Source: Sipunculus nudus (taxonomy: Eukaryota; Annelida; Sipuncula; Golfingiida; Sipunculidae). From it: a DNA stretch of 64,000 bases. A program made the translations under genes and the position numbers. This document shows positions 13,388 through 26,214 of the stretch, piece by piece. The notes under the pieces were generated by a model. That model saw only the letters and a list, made by a program, of their open reading frames with translations, was not told the origin of the DNA and searched no databases. Where the stretch lies: contig CM049308.1 of assembly GCA_026874595.1 (NCBI GenBank), forward strand, positions 11,435,501 through 11,499,500. Direction: 5' to 3'. Positions within the stretch are counted from its first letter, which is position 1; every line of letters begins with the position of its first letter.

Positions 13388-14722
13388 AATATAAATAAAA
13401 GCCATAAAACCAGGTACTTATGATCATTATTTAAATGTGTGAATTTTGTATATTCTGGATTCTCAACATCATTGGTTGGTGAAACTGAATAAATACCAGA
13501 CATGGTGCGAATACTTTGTAATTGTATTTAAATACGAATATGATTATGTACTCCATTATAAAATTTCTTGCATAAAGAATAGGAATTTAGGTAAAAATGA
13601 AAGTATATGAATACTCGTGCAAATACTTTCAAAATGTATTCATGAATGCATTCATGAATATATTCTTTAATATTACTTTAATAATCATATCAGTTATATT
13701 TCATTTAAAAAAATCATATGATTCTCTTATTATTTTTTATAAAAATTATATTTGGGACAATATTTGTAATTTTTTAAAATAAATAGTTAAACTCTTATAT
13801 GTTCTGCTTAAATAAGTTATATGGCCAAGTCAAAATCTGTGTGACAATAGTACTCCATTTGTTAATAAAACAAATGAAATCAATCCTCTTCCCTGTCTCC
13901 AAAGGTACTATCAAAATCATACATAAGCTAAACAACAACAACTCATAATACAGCCTATATTTATTACCACACAAAACCAGCATGTGCCTCATTTCTAAAT
14001 AATATTTTTATCATATATAACAGCTGAGCGTCGTGACCCATAGGTCCCTTGTTTAATATAAATAAAAGCCATAAAACCAGGTACTGATGATCATTATTTA
14101 AATGTGCGAATTTTGTATATTCTGGATTCTCAACATCATTGTTTGGTGAAAACTGAATAAATACCAAAAATGGTGCGAATACTTTGTAATTGTATTTAAA
14201 TACGAATATGATTATGTACTCCATTATAAAATTTCTTGCATAAAGAATGGGAATTCAGGTAAAAATGAAAGTATATGAATACTCGTGCAAATACTTTCAA
14301 AATGTATTCATGAATGCATTCATGAATATATTCTTTAATATTATTTTAATAATCATATCAGTTATATTTCATTTTAAAAAATCATATGATTCTCTTATTA
14401 TTTTTAATAAAAATTATATTTGGGACAATATTTGTAATTTTTTTAATAAATAGTTAAACTCTTATATTATATGTTCTGCTTATAAGTTATATGGCCAAGT
14501 CAAAATCTGTGTGACAGTAGTACTCCATTTGTTAATAAAATAAATGAAATCAATCCTCTTCCCTGTCTCCAAAGGTACTATCAAAATCATACATAAGCTA
14601 AACAACAACTCATAATACAGCTTTTATTTATTACCACACAAAACCAGCATGTGCCTCATTTCTAAATAATATTTTTTTATCATATATAACAGCTGAGCGT
14701 TGTGACCCATAGGTCCCTTGTT
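13388..14722 (+). repeat. Two head-to-tail 0.67-kb units ending in the 3' hairpin
   Basis: Each unit starts with AATATAAATAAAAGCC (13389 and 14056) and ends with the CAGCTGAGC repeat, hairpin and CCCTTGTT (14053 and 14722). The period is 667-669 bp. Small indels and single changes separate the two. Confidence 0.92.
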
Positions 14723-15278
14723 TTTTATTAACAATGGCAGAATTTTAGGTATATCTGTTACTTAACAATCTATATTGGAAAAAACAACTGCCGATACATC
14801 TGACCAAGCAGTCATTCAGCCAGTATTAAATGTGTTGCATTGTGGGAACCTTTGCAAGGTATGAGCAAGGTACAGATCTGTTGTATTTGTACATTACTTG
14901 GCAGCAGAGACTTTTATAAATACAACTTATATAGGCATTAAGATCTTTCCTATTAGGATATAATACATCCTTGTCAAAACATGACATACTGCCGGTGTTT
15001 AATACTTACTCAGGTTATCATTGATGCTGCCCACGGTGGTGGGAACTGAATTTTATTTGATAATAAAATATTTCAAAATAAAGGTAGAAAGTCGTATTAT
15101 AACAAGAGTACTGGGTCTTGATCCTATGAACACCAGTTGTGCAAGTCTCTATAGACATCAAGCTGACAAGGTATATAGATAGACATCAAGATGACAGGTT
15201 AAAATATGGCTTCATGTACCTACAATGAATGGTACTTAACTCAAGACTTTCAGCTGAATCACTTGTTATAACCACAAT

Positions 15279-15360
15279 CCAAGGAGGTTCTGTTTTCACT
15301 CATGTCTGTTTGTTTTTCTGTTTATTGTTTGCCTTTTAGCTAGAATATACAAAAATTAAC
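15279..15360 (+). mobile_element. Dispersed repeat, 5' end (CCAAGGAGG type)
   Basis: CCAAGGAGGTTCTGTTTTCA followed by CTCATGTCTGTTTG and a TTTGTTT-rich stretch. It matches the start of the copies at 58430 and 61541. The 3' limit was not determined. Confidence 0.5.
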
Positions 15361-16084
15361 TTGAAACCAGGGCCTTTGCCTCTCATATAGGTTTTGATTT
15401 TTGTCTGAAATACCAGAAAATTTTATACCAGGATAAATTTCTTAAAGTAGCTTAAAATTTTTAAAATACAGACCATTAAAAAGATAGACTTAACTCAGGA
15501 CCTACAACTCTCTAGTCTGGTGGACCACTGGGCTACTGGCCTCGACCCCTACCCATAGGTGATTCACCATAACAGGTGGGGGTGACATCACAGAACGGAG
15601 GTGAAGGGTTTGTCTTTTGGATAGATTTGCACAAATCATCTCTGAGACCTACAAATTACATTGTTATGAAGTTACCAGCTCAGGCTGTTTATTGTATTAA
15701 CACTCAGTTTCTCTGACTTACCATCTCACCTTTTATCATCTGTGGGTGGCTCCTGACCTTTATGACCTTAGGGTTATGACCTAAATGGGTAAAGTCTTCA
15801 GAGGGCATCCCTTAATAGCAGATCAGAAGCCATTCTTGTAACCACAGCTACCCTTGTATTGGCTGGTTCTGACGATCAGACAGGGCAGATGGAAGAAGAG
15901 CTAGTCTTGATCAAGCTGGACCAGCAATTCATACTGACATGTACCAGCGCTTAGTTCTGCATCCTTCACAGCATCTAAGGCATCAGTTTGGTGCCTGATT
16001 AACTACATTTACTCTGTCATGTGGGTGTTGTGGGTCCCCTGGTCCAGGTCTGATACCAACTACTCCTCCTATCTTTGTGAGGAA

Positions 16085-16295
16085 TGGATAGTCAGGGGGT
16101 AAGATGCTCAGACTCCCTCCGCTGGTCACCTGGGTCCAATCCCGAGCATGGCTATCAGAGTTTGCTTTAGTCGCAGGTTTAAGACAGGTGGTTTTCTCTG
16201 TGTTCTTCGGTTTCCTCCACCTCCACACATTGCCTAATGCCATCATCTGAGCCATGGCTCGAGAGTGCCTTTCAGAAGAAAGTTTTATCTTCACT
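16085..16295 (+). mobile_element. tRNA-derived SINE-like element
   Basis: GTCACCTGGGTCCAATCCCGAG contains a good pol III B-box match (GGGTCCAATCC), and the body carries TTCTTCGGTTTCCTCCACCT, a phrase seen in animal SINE bodies. The A box is degraded. The minus-strand frame of 103 codons over it is a by-product. Confidence 0.5.
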
Positions 16296-16637
16296 CATAA
16301 GAAATATCAAAGTCTTTTATTAAATTCAAATAGTCAAGCGGGTGGGATTCAAAATTTTATCATATATTCACTATTTGCTTTTTTCAATGACATTATTTTA
16401 TACTGATGTCTCAGAGCTAGCCTAAATAACATTGTTGGAGTTTTGATCAAATGGTTACCATAGTGAATATCTTGCCTCCAGAGTAAAGTCCAAGATTTGA
16501 CTTGTGTCACTTTATTGAAACAGATCCCTGGGCTGGCTTTTAAAAACTGCTCTGATGGGCATGAGCAGAATGGCTGCTTTGATGAAGGAAGAGTTATAGC
16601 AAATGTTTATTAATTACCTCCATCATTAATGAATGAC

Positions 16638-16720
16638 TAGGGAGGTTATGTATTCACCCAATCCTTGTTGTTTTTTTCTGTGCAACAGGTATCCCAAAAA
16701 GGTTATTCTGGAATGTAGAA
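16638..16720 (+). mobile_element. Dispersed repeat, 5' end (GGGAGGTTATG type)
   Basis: CTAGGGAGGTTATGTATTCA, then a T-rich stretch and CTGTGCAACAGGTATCCC. It has the same order of motifs as the copy at 58430 (GGAGGTTATG, T-rich, CTGTGAACAGGATTC). Diverged. Confidence 0.5.
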
Positions 16721-19700
16721 AGAAATTGTAAAGATTTTTCCTTTGTGAAGAAGTGGTAAATAAATTTGACTTTAATCCAGAAGAATATCTGAGGTCATTA
16801 TTTTTGTCTGTTCAGAGCTTTTCTAAGTCTATGTAAAAATCATAAATGGTTATTGATAAATTTCATGGAAAATATCAGTAAAATTCCAAAAATAAATGAC
16901 TCAACATGTGGATCTTATTCTTGATGAGTTTTATAATTTAACTTTCCTTTTTAACTGACTTCCCGCTAAAAAACCCACCCTTCTGAAAACCATCATTTGA
17001 ATGTCTTGAAAATGTGTGGATATTTTAGTAAACAGACTGAGGTGAACAGATGACCTTCAGTTTGCCCTCACTCACTGATGTAGCAAGCCGATCCTCTTAT
17101 ACTCAAATTTGAGCTGAGTAGTTTATGGGGGATTTGGTGAAGTATCAATCTACAGTCATATCAGTCCCCAAGCTCGGCCTGATGATGAACAATTGACCCT
17201 CAAGGTCAAACAGGTCCTCAAGGGTATCTCTTGAATTAGTCCAGACAGATAAGATATTCTGGAGACAAGCGTGCTGGGAAGCCTTGTTCACTACATAGTC
17301 TGTACAGACAGCACTGCATGGCTGCACCTGCAGAGAAGGATGACATAGTAATCTAGACTAAGTGACCTAGCTTGTCTCCATGCAGATTGCTGGTCAGTCA
17401 GTCAGTGGGGAAGACCTTGACTGGCAGTCTCAAGAGATTGTCTGCATAGAGAGTTAGGCATGGTTAGTCTCCACACAGAAAATGATTTGTCAAATTGTAC
17501 CACTTTCACACACAAATTGGTTGAAAGCCAATTCTTAATGTCAGTTCATGTCTCTGTACACATTGTGCAGGCATAAGGCCAGTGTGACATGTCTCCTGAC
17601 ATGTCAGAGAAAGGCAAAACTATTCCATTGGTTATCACTATACAATGATATAGTATTGGCCATGGTACATACCCACTATGGAGTATATTCCAAAAGCACA
17701 TGCACAAAACTATTTTACTTCATTTAATTATCCCCATAGTTTTAAATATTAACAGTGCAAGTAGTTTTTTTGGCATTTCTGGCTAATGAAGGTCAGAGGA
17801 GTTAAGCAAAATTTTCTGTCCAAGCAAATACTAGTTAAAAATGAACCAAAAAGATTATACTTGTACATTTATATTATGTACAGTTATTCTTAATTGGCAC
17901 ATTAAACTAGCATATTAATCCTTTCTTTTACTATAGGATTTCTGATTAGGGAAAAATCACCAAAATGTGTCTAAATGCAGTCATGAATTGGGCAAATTGG
18001 CAAGCACCATTCAAAAACTGTACATTACATGCCATTTAAGTGTCATACAAAGTGGCACCTCTATGGGGGACAAATATCCTGCAGTAGATTTAATGTCATT
18101 AAAAAAAGTTGGATGAAAATTGATATGTGATTGTAAGATGCTTTTTTATACAGCAAGGTTTAATTTGTGAGAAATCTTGAGACAATCTGTTTGTCTTGGT
18201 TTCTCATCTAAAATGAAGAGAAGTAAATTGGAGCAAAAAACCTTGCATGAATGGTGGTGTTCTGTAATCTGTGGTGGGTGGTATATGTCAACACTTGGTT
18301 GTAAAAACTTGATAGTTTTAGTTCTGTTATGTCAAGCTTACAGAGAGCAAATATCAGATTCAGCAACCTAAAACTCTGAGTTTTATCTGAGAGCTCTGAC
18401 TGTGGTTCACATAATTCTAGAGTTTCATGATAATGAATCACTAAGTTTGGAATATCGTTGGACAAAACCCATCTGAACCTTTGATGATAGGTATTGTGTG
18501 ATGTTGTAACAGTTCACGAGGTCTTCAGTGAGGTCTGATGCTTTGTGGGTGTCTAATAAAATCCATGGTGGCAGTCTATGTTGAGTCTGGTTGATTGAAC
18601 TCATAACAAACACAAGCTGATGGACTCTAGTCATCTAAAAAAGTCAGGCTTAATTAACACTGATGGCTTTATCATAATGTTTTTACCAGGCAAAGAGCCA
18701 CTTGACATCTAAAATATTTGATATATTATATGATTCATCTCAACTCCTGTAGATTTTGTGAACTTAGCACTGTAAATTAAGATGAAATATCTTACTGAAC
18801 ACTGTAATGTGCTACCCCATTCTCTACATGCAGGAAACCTACAATCCTGACCACCCATATCACTAACCAGCTATCAAAACCAGTACTTTTGGTCCCTGGT
18901 CAGACATTATACAGTATGTTGTACATGTATACCAAGTCCTTTCCACTATTGCTCCTTTAACTGTCCAAATACATTTACTTTTTTTGTGTATTAAAGGAAG
19001 TACAAATATAAACATTTTCTAGTCATATAGGTGAATTCTCCTTGCAGTGATTATTTATTTATTACAGGTGGCTTTTAACATCTATTTGTGCTTGAGTTAA
19101 CAATGAACATTCATCAATGAATTACAATGACAGTGACATAAAGTGCATATCAGTGAACAAATGTAATTTGACTGTAACTTAATAGCTGAGATTTGTAGTT
19201 TCTTATTTCTTCAAATCTCACTCTGTGCCACACCTAAATAAATAAGAAACATTTCAAAAAAGATTTAGAATTCTGTGATTGCAGACTGGCAATGGAGGGC
19301 ATACAATGAAACTGTAGTGTAAGTAAAAAAAAACCATATTGGACATCAAATAGTTTGGTTACAATGTAAAATATTAGCCAACATGTGTCACCACCTCAAA
19401 CCTTTTCAAATCCAGATGGATGTCAAGGTATATTAAATGGGTCTGTTTTTTATGCAGGGTCAGCATAGGAAGTTAAGCAGGCCAGCGGACACATTTAGAC
19501 TTGTTTCAGTGTCATTATTATGTACCAGCAGAGGGGAAACGATGATGTATTTCCTGATTATCCTATAACAACATCACCTGTGGCCCAAACACGTGCCTGA
19601 AAAATAGTCACATTACATACAGCGCATTGACAGTTGATACCATCAGACCAGTTTCAAGACTTGAGGGTACACTAAAAAAGTCAGTCTTGTTGAAATGCAA

Positions 19701-20596
19701 AAAAAGAATCATTTAAATCCGTTAAAGTTCAATAGGAAATACTGGTAGTAGTGTTATGATGATGAAAAAATTAGTAATAGCTAATATTGCAATTACACAT
19801 TAACTGCTTTACCAAACATGGGCATAAAAGCAAGTGACATGAGAAACATACTTTTCTGGTTGATAGCTAGCAAGAAAACATGAAAATACAGGAAAAGGAT
19901 AGAAAGATAGTCTAGAAACATATATATGCATGAAGGTTTAGCAAAGGCCATAAATATGGGAGCATGAAACCATGAAAATAGAGGAATAGGATTCAGTTAT
20001 ATAATAGAACATGAAGAAAAAAAAATTGAAAAAAATACAGAAGTATATCAAGAAAATTCAGAATAATATCTAAGGAAAAGCATGAATATCTAGCAAAGGA
20101 CATAAATATTGAAGATGAGGAAAGGACTCTGAGAGGGCAGGCTGATATGGGGTGTCTGATCAGGGTTACTGGGGTAGTCTTGTAGAACTGACAAGTGTTT
20201 GTCTGCCAGCAGGGTGGCTGAGTGACAGGACGGGGGTACTGTTATTGTGTTCAGACTCCTGACTCTGTCTATCAAATGATGACCAGACACAACAAGATTA
20301 CCCCTCGCTTGTTGTTGCTGTATCCTCTAGCCCTCCGCCACAGGAGATTTAAGGCTGGCTGGGGTAAAGGGGCGTCAGGGTCTTGACTGAATTTCCTGGA
20401 AAAGGTCACAAGGTCTGACTAGAATTCCTGGGAATAAAGTATTCTTTTATACTGTTACACTTCAGAGTGGGGTATTTTAAGCTCTCATTTGACCCATGTG
20501 TCAGTACCCTGTCTTACTTACACTGTGTTAGACTTCAGCTGTAACTGATATATTTGGAAAGCTTATATGTTGAACTGTAAGATAAAGATATTCTTA

Positions 20597-20684
20597 CATG
20601 GATAAAAGACACAAATATCTTCTTTGTGTAACTAGTTTAACATGGATAAAAGACACAAATATCTTCTTTGTGTAACTAGTTTAA
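20597..20684. repeat. Perfect 44-bp tandem duplication
   Basis: Two adjacent identical copies beginning CATGGATAAAAGACACAAA and ending in ACTAGTTTAA, at 20597 and 20641. Confidence 0.95.
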
Positions 20685-21270
20685 CAATTTTAGTGTTATC
20701 CATTATATTTATCTGAATAAGGTGAAACATATACTTATTTTACATGTTAACTAAATTAGTTGTTTGTTTACTCTGTTTGAAAGTCATTAATTCATTATCC
20801 TCTACAAGAAGACAGGCATTTTTCTAACATAAAGATATTGATACTCTCAGTGTAATATTATATACCAGGTCCACACTCGGGCAACAACAGTTCAAGAATC
20901 CTTGTCATATTGTCATATCAGTTGCAAACTGACTGACATTGCAGATCCTAATTTGGTAAACTAAGTAAACTTTCTTGAACTTACAATTATTAGGTCTTTC
21001 CCTTATAAACAACAATGCACCATGGAATAAATGCAGGAGAATCTTTGGGGAAAATGCACTATGTAACATATGGTGAAGAATCTGGGTGAAGCAGTCTATT
21101 GTATAACATTTACAGGAAAATTCAGGTACAAGGATTCACTATTTGACTTATGTTGAGAATAAAGGTACAGATTACCATTGCACTTTCATTGAAGAATATA
21201 GATACAACCAGGTCACTGTATGACATTATATCATGTTTAATATACTGACCAGTGTATTTTTTTGTTACAG

Positions 21271-21561
21271 GTATATCATCGGAAGGAAGCTATATACCTG
21301 ATCCCCAGCTGGGTAACAACAGCTCCTGTGCTTCCGTCACATGCCCGCCAGTGTTCGTACTTCAAGAATGTCCAGGTGACTCCCACAGGGTGGGAGGAGG
21401 TACCGCTCCTGGGGAGTGCTGCCCTGTTCCACCCCGATGTCACTGTAAAGCATGTCCCCATGAGAGGCTGGAATGTCCTCCGTCTAAACTACTGCGTATG
21501 ACCAGGCGTGGGTTAAATGTACCTGGAAACTGCTGTGATGTGTATGAATGCCAAGATATAG
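21271..21561 (+). CDS. CRIM1: CRIM1-like internal exon A (phase 1-1)
   Basis: Seen: 291 nt between a T-rich acceptor ending TTACAG and a GTAAGG donor. It begins at codon position 2 and ends at codon position 1. The 96 complete codons carry 12 cysteines in two units of the form C..C..CP..(A/V)PG.CC..C. A short acidic linker with an NNSS N-glycosylation candidate precedes the first cysteine. Key strings are APGECCPVPPRCHC and VPGNCCDVYEC. Known: vertebrate CRIM1 has near-identical strings (PPGECCPLPSRCVC; KPGECCDLYEC) in the stretch after its IGFBP-like domain. CRIM1 is a type I membrane protein that binds BMPs through cysteine-rich repeats and modulates their processing and delivery. Inference: this is the orthologous segment, extracellular and disulfide-rich. 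The reading frame stays open upstream into the intron, but the acceptor and the homology break set the exon start. Other VWC-type BMP modulators are less likely, because the unit order matches CRIM1 specifically. Confidence 0.92.
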
Positions 21562-22989
21562 GTAAGGCTATATATAATATAGTATATTATAATTAGCAGA
21601 CTGAATCAATCAGAAGTACAATGTAATAAGGTACATGTATAATCACATTCATGCTTGTTGTCTCTTTCATATTGTACCTTTAATGAACTTAGATGTTAAT
21701 AAAATAAAATGATGTTTTTATGAGCCTTATTAAATCAATCTTCCCTTGATTAATTCCCCATTCATAAGCAATGTTTGCATATGTAAACATATTTGTGATC
21801 AATTGTATGATTATAGTTGTCCTATTGTATTTAAATTTAACATGTTTTTTTTTTCACCATCAATATAGAAATAATATAAACATGCAATATTTATATATAT
21901 ATATATATAATAGAATATATATGTCTGTTTTTCAATGCACATCATTAGGAAATAAAACAGGTTGGTACATGCTAAAATAATACCTTTAATATGGTAATGG
22001 GTCTGCTAGGACATCTGCTGTTGGAAGTCTGGCTAAGCCTATAGCTGTAGCAGCTATTATTAATTGTTCAGGCTGTCATTCTAGATGCAGGTAGAGGCAT
22101 AACTTGTCATATTTTTTTAGAGTAAAAGTTTCATGGTATGATCATAGCAGAATTAATTAATTTCTCAAAAGTGAACTTTATTTTTAATGTGCCACATAGT
22201 TTGACTGGGATCTTAGCAGATATATGCTTCATTGGGTGCTTGGATGCTTTATAATATAATTTTATTTAAATAAATAGTAGATTAATTAGTTTCTGGCAAC
22301 TATTCATTTTCATTGTTTATTTTCCTTATTTTCTTTTTGCCATTATCAAATATACCATTACTATGTATGCATAGGCTGCTTAAAGGACTGTGGTAAAAGC
22401 TCTACTGCATATTTCATTTGTTGTGAGGTATATATATAAGAGAGATGGTTCATAGTTTAGTTGTTTATACACTGGAAGTTTTAATGGAACTGCCTTGTTA
22501 AAAGTCTAATTGAACCCACCAGGTTAAATGAAAAGTGACATAATAGTTATGTCCCATTGTGAGAAAAAAACAGGATAGGAGTTCTACAGCATTAACAGAC
22601 ACATGTGGAACAGATGAACTACGGGAGATTTAAAAATAGCACTTCATACTTCATCATATGGTTATCTTCATCATCATTCAGTAAATAGTGCCATCTGCTG
22701 GCTATGTTCCTAACCTTCAACTATTATATAACTTTTTATTTACATGTTAGAACAAAATAAAGAGCAAAACAGAGTTATCCAAAAACTGGATGTATGCATT
22801 TGACATACATCACTTGAAGCCTCATCCTCCCCCCCCCCCCCCCCCACCCACCACAAGAAAGTGGTAATTTGGGAATCAGTTATCGAGTGTATGACCTTGG
22901 TAATAAGCTTAAGGTCAAATTTAAAACTAGATGCAAATCTGTTTCCTATGACTTATATTGTGCCCAAATTTCAGCTTTTGAAAATCTAA

Positions 22990-23420
22990 TACTTATAAAA
23001 GGAATTCAGTTCACGTTTGTTCGCGGTGTTCTCTAAAACCGCGTTGTGTACAATCTTGTGCCATACATCATTTTAAAGGTTATTATCCCCGCAGTGACAT
23101 AGGCGATATGAAAATAAATAATTTTTAATATACACATAATTTTGAGTGATTTTTCCGTTTTTTTACCGAGCACAGCCGAATTGCCTTCGGCAATCACCGG
23201 AATGCGTGCATCGTGGTCACTTAACCTCTAACACTAAGGACTATTGTTCATATGAATAACGCTTGCTTTCAATGAGGGATTTGACCCACGTGCGTGGTCA
23301 GTAAAAGAGAAAAACACATGTTTCTCGCTTTATGAAATGGAGAGTTCAACCCAGGAGGATTAATGACAAAACCTAATTCAAGGTCCCGAATTCAGGAACA
23401 GGGCTGGGGTGGTGTCGGGG
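22990..23420. other. CpG-retaining segment in intron
   Basis: CpG dinucleotides are frequent here (GTTCGCGGTG, AACCGCGTT, CACGTGCGTGG, TTCGGCAATCACCGG) while neighbouring kilobases have very few. It includes an imperfect GCCGAATTGCCTTCGGC inverted repeat. It may be an unmethylated regulatory segment or a young insertion. No gene recognised. Confidence 0.4.
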
Positions 23421-25514
23421 GTCTGAAAATTGGATACGGGCCCACTGCATGGAGTCTCGCTGGGTCCGCTTCTGCTACTTACGATGTATGTATATTTCTG
23501 TTTCCTTCTTCAGGAACAGTTTCCTTGCAACGTACATTTAATTAATCTAATGTGTTCTTCACATCAACCTATTCTTTATACGTCCAACGATAGAAACCAG
23601 TCAAATATCAACGAAACACTGTATGCCTCCGCGTCTCATTCCGGTTTGCAATATAAACCATCACTGACCAGGTCTTTAAGGTAAACATACCGGGATATGA
23701 TTTTTGCCACGAGCACAGCGCCACAAAGTAACAGTAAAAATTATTTGTACATATTGTATTCCGAGAGTATCCCACTAAAAATCTATATTTTCTTTTAACT
23801 TTTATAATAAAAAATGAGCCAACCTTCAATATATCAGTAAATATATTTCCCAAACCGCGGTGAATAGCCCGGTATACCGGGTTTATCAGCTAGTCATTCA
23901 TATAAGAGATCTTGTTCAAACAGAATATGACAGAAGAAAGATAAAGAAAAAAAATTGAATTAAATGGTTTGGACCCACAAAAATGTATACTATGAATGGG
24001 TTAACACTGGAGTCTGACGATATACACACCTCTCCAATAGTAGTGTCAAACAGTTCAGAGTGACTGATGACTGAGTACAGATCCAGCATTTGGACAGTTT
24101 ACCCTTTTATAGCCCAGACCCCAGCCTGTGGTGGTTTTCAAGGCACATTCAATTGGAGATGCTCCATAAAATTTTATAACATGCCATTGTGCAACTATTT
24201 ACAGAATTGTCTCCAAACATACAGTGATTAAATAATAGAGGCATTCATATTGATGTACAAACCTTCAGTTACTTCAGATACTTGAAACATTTTATTTGTT
24301 TTTGTAATGGTTATTCCACCAGATGTACTTGTTACCTGTCCCTGTAACCTGACAGATGTCATTATTTCCAGGTATAAGCTTTCTAATTTATGGAAATTTA
24401 ATCAGGATCCAGTTATTAAACCACGTGAACCTTATGTTATACTTTGCATGACTGTAAAAGAGGGATATAGCCAGGTGGAAATGAGGATAGAAATAATGTC
24501 ACAAAGAGTTTGCCAAATTCTAATTTGCCAACCTCCAGTTTGCTTAAGTATAACTCCCCCGTTTCCTGTATAATTAATTTGTTTTTGAAAATTTGTTATC
24601 TGAGAAGAAACGTATACTAAATGTTTGGTTTTTTTTTGTATTTTTATCATGTATAAACACGTGCATGAAGGCGGATAAACACTTTTGCTCCTGGCAGAGG
24701 CAATAAGATTTCAGTATGCAAGGCTTCCAGGAACGCAGGGCTATGTGTCTCTGGTGCTCAGAATCTCTTATGGACACTCGGTTCTGAGGATGGGATGCAC
24801 AAATTTCTTGCTTTAGGACCTTGTATCAGTCAATCACCATTACTGGCTGCCTCAAACAGTGGTGTAAACTGATTTCTAAGGCTCACATTTTGCTATAATC
24901 ATATATTCATAGAATGACATGATTTCAAATCATATAATAATAGGATAATTACATGTAATACAAAAAAAGATTCCATTTTTACAAAATCCCTAAAAATTTG
25001 ACGCATATCATCTCCCCTTGGGAAGTTCTGAACTTAGATGGGACTCTCCAAAATTTTGCCCGAGCGTCCCAAACTCTTCAAATTTTCTTCCTCTTGAAAA
25101 CCCTGCATATATGTCAGACATATGAGTTGACTTGATTTCCTGTGTAAAGGATAAAGGCCACAATTGTCATATGCTGAAGGATTAATACAAGTAGTCATCT
25201 TCTTCTTCTTTAAACATACAGTGCCACATTCCGGTCATGGTCCTAACCTTTAATTGAAAGAATTTGAAATAATGTTTTTAGAATGTATACTTGTTACAAG
25301 ATAGTCACACAAAAAAGTTGACCATTTAAACTTGGCTTTGTTGGAGTCTTGCACACAGGTGGTTGGTTACTGCTGTTTATAAATTATGGACCCAAATTAT
25401 ACTTTATGGTGTTGCGTGGTATGATTCATATAATACAGTACTGCTGAATAGTTCTACAGGTCAGGTTTCTGGATAATGTCAGGCATTACCTTTTGTAGTG
25501 TAACACATTTTTAA

Positions 25515-25904
25515 GCTACACCTTTTTGGACACCAGGGGAGTGTGTTTGTCGTACATGTGTAATCGACAGAGTAATCATAAACATTATCGCAGAAACAGG
25601 AAATGCTGCACACACTGTTTATCAACAACACAAAAGGTTGGGAGGTGGATGCAGGAAACATCAGAATTTCTGTCACACCGAACATGAGGGTACTATTGTC
25701 GTAAAGTCAGGTGGCAGGAATCACGGACCATGTCCTGCTGAGAAACGGCACATCCAACGCAAAAAGTCTGTCACCTTTACAGAAAAAATGATGCCCCATA
25801 CTGTTAAACCTGTGGGGAATGGTTCAGCTTTGAATAATCTATGTCACCTGTGCTTCTTGGACAAAACATTAACAGTTATAAATCACAGAACTTTTTTTTA
25901 CTGA
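25515..25904 (+). other. Unexplained open frame, coding-like, no function assigned
   Basis: Seen: 129 codons without a stop between TAA at 25512 and TGA at 25902, without a canonical ATG at the start. It contains several CpG dinucleotides although the surroundings are CpG-poor. The composition is protein-like: cysteine/histidine pairs near the middle, then a basic run RKKSVTF. It lies 310 bp upstream of exon B, inside the intron and in the same orientation. I recognise no family. It could be a fragment of a captured gene or a transposon protein, or a chance open frame. Confidence 0.15.
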
Positions 25905-26214
25905 AAATCACTGAAAATTTAAGCATTTTCAGTATCAGTGATAAAATTATTAAATGTTTTATTCATCACTGTATAGTTAATCTATATATATAATATTTAT
26001 TATGGGAAACAGAAAATTGACCTTGACACAGATTCAATGTAAAAATGATTTTGATTAATAGATTAAGTAACAGACATTTTGAAGTGAAACTAAATTTCTT
26101 TATTTTTTAGACATGACTTGTGGGTATATAAAGTGTAAATATTTTATTGATTTGGTGTGGATGTTATGAAATATGATGTTTGTTTAAATGTGAATGTTGT
26201 CTGTTGGTTTTCAG

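Larger units (their letters stand above)
9498..14722 (+). mobile_element. Compound Helentron/HINE-like rolling-circle element
   Basis: Seen: the 5' end is TAGCTCAG...CTGAGCTA (8-bp palindromic arms, 9498-9505 and 9521-9528), then a GTCC microsatellite. The same 5' end recurs at 11430. Two 3' ends, at 14021-14053 and 14690-14722, carry CAGCTGAGC, the reverse complement of the 5' GCTCAGCTG. A short GACC-CATA-GGTC hairpin and CCCTTGTT follow. Known: Helentron-type non-autonomous elements have asymmetric terminal inverted repeats, the 3' one lying just inside a subterminal hairpin. Layout: two 1.93-kb units, then two 0.67-kb units. No transposase or Rep/helicase frame is present, so it is non-autonomous. 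The 60-80 codon frames inside are not conserved genes. Confidence 0.7.
1..21270 (+). other. Upstream intron (or 5' flank) of the CRIM1-like gene, partial
   Basis: Exon A starts in phase 1, so at least one coding exon lies upstream. No cysteine-rich IGFBP-like or signal-peptide exon was recognised in these 21 kb, so most or all of it is probably intron. Contents: a 114-bp tandem duplication near 0.9-1.1 kb, a (TA)n block at 3.4 kb, a SINE-like element at 5.0 kb, a possible tetraspan exon at 5.5 kb, a MITE-like element at 7.3 kb, a compound rolling-circle element at 9.5-14.7 kb, a second SINE-like element at 16.1 kb and a 44-bp duplication at 20.6 kb. I see nothing specific in 1115-3420, 3481-4995, 5980-7335, 14725-15275 and 16700-20595 beyond AT-rich unique-looking DNA. 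Confidence 0.6.
21562..26214 (+). other. Intron between CRIM1-like exons A and B
   Basis: GT-AG intron of 4.65 kb, phase 1. It holds a short (TA)n-rich patch near 21.9 kb, a 17-base C tract at 22.83 kb, two copies of a dispersed short motif (22.67 and 25.20 kb), a CpG-retaining segment at 23.0-23.4 kb and an unexplained 129-codon open frame at 25.5-25.9 kb. The remaining DNA (23.9-25.2 kb) shows nothing I can name. Confidence 0.85.

Noticed and set aside
24307-24573. Frame containing VTCPCNLTD as an extra CRIM1 exon between A and B
   Set aside because: Exons A and B already join in phase and match adjacent CRIM1 segments. This frame lacks the cysteine pattern and splice sites.
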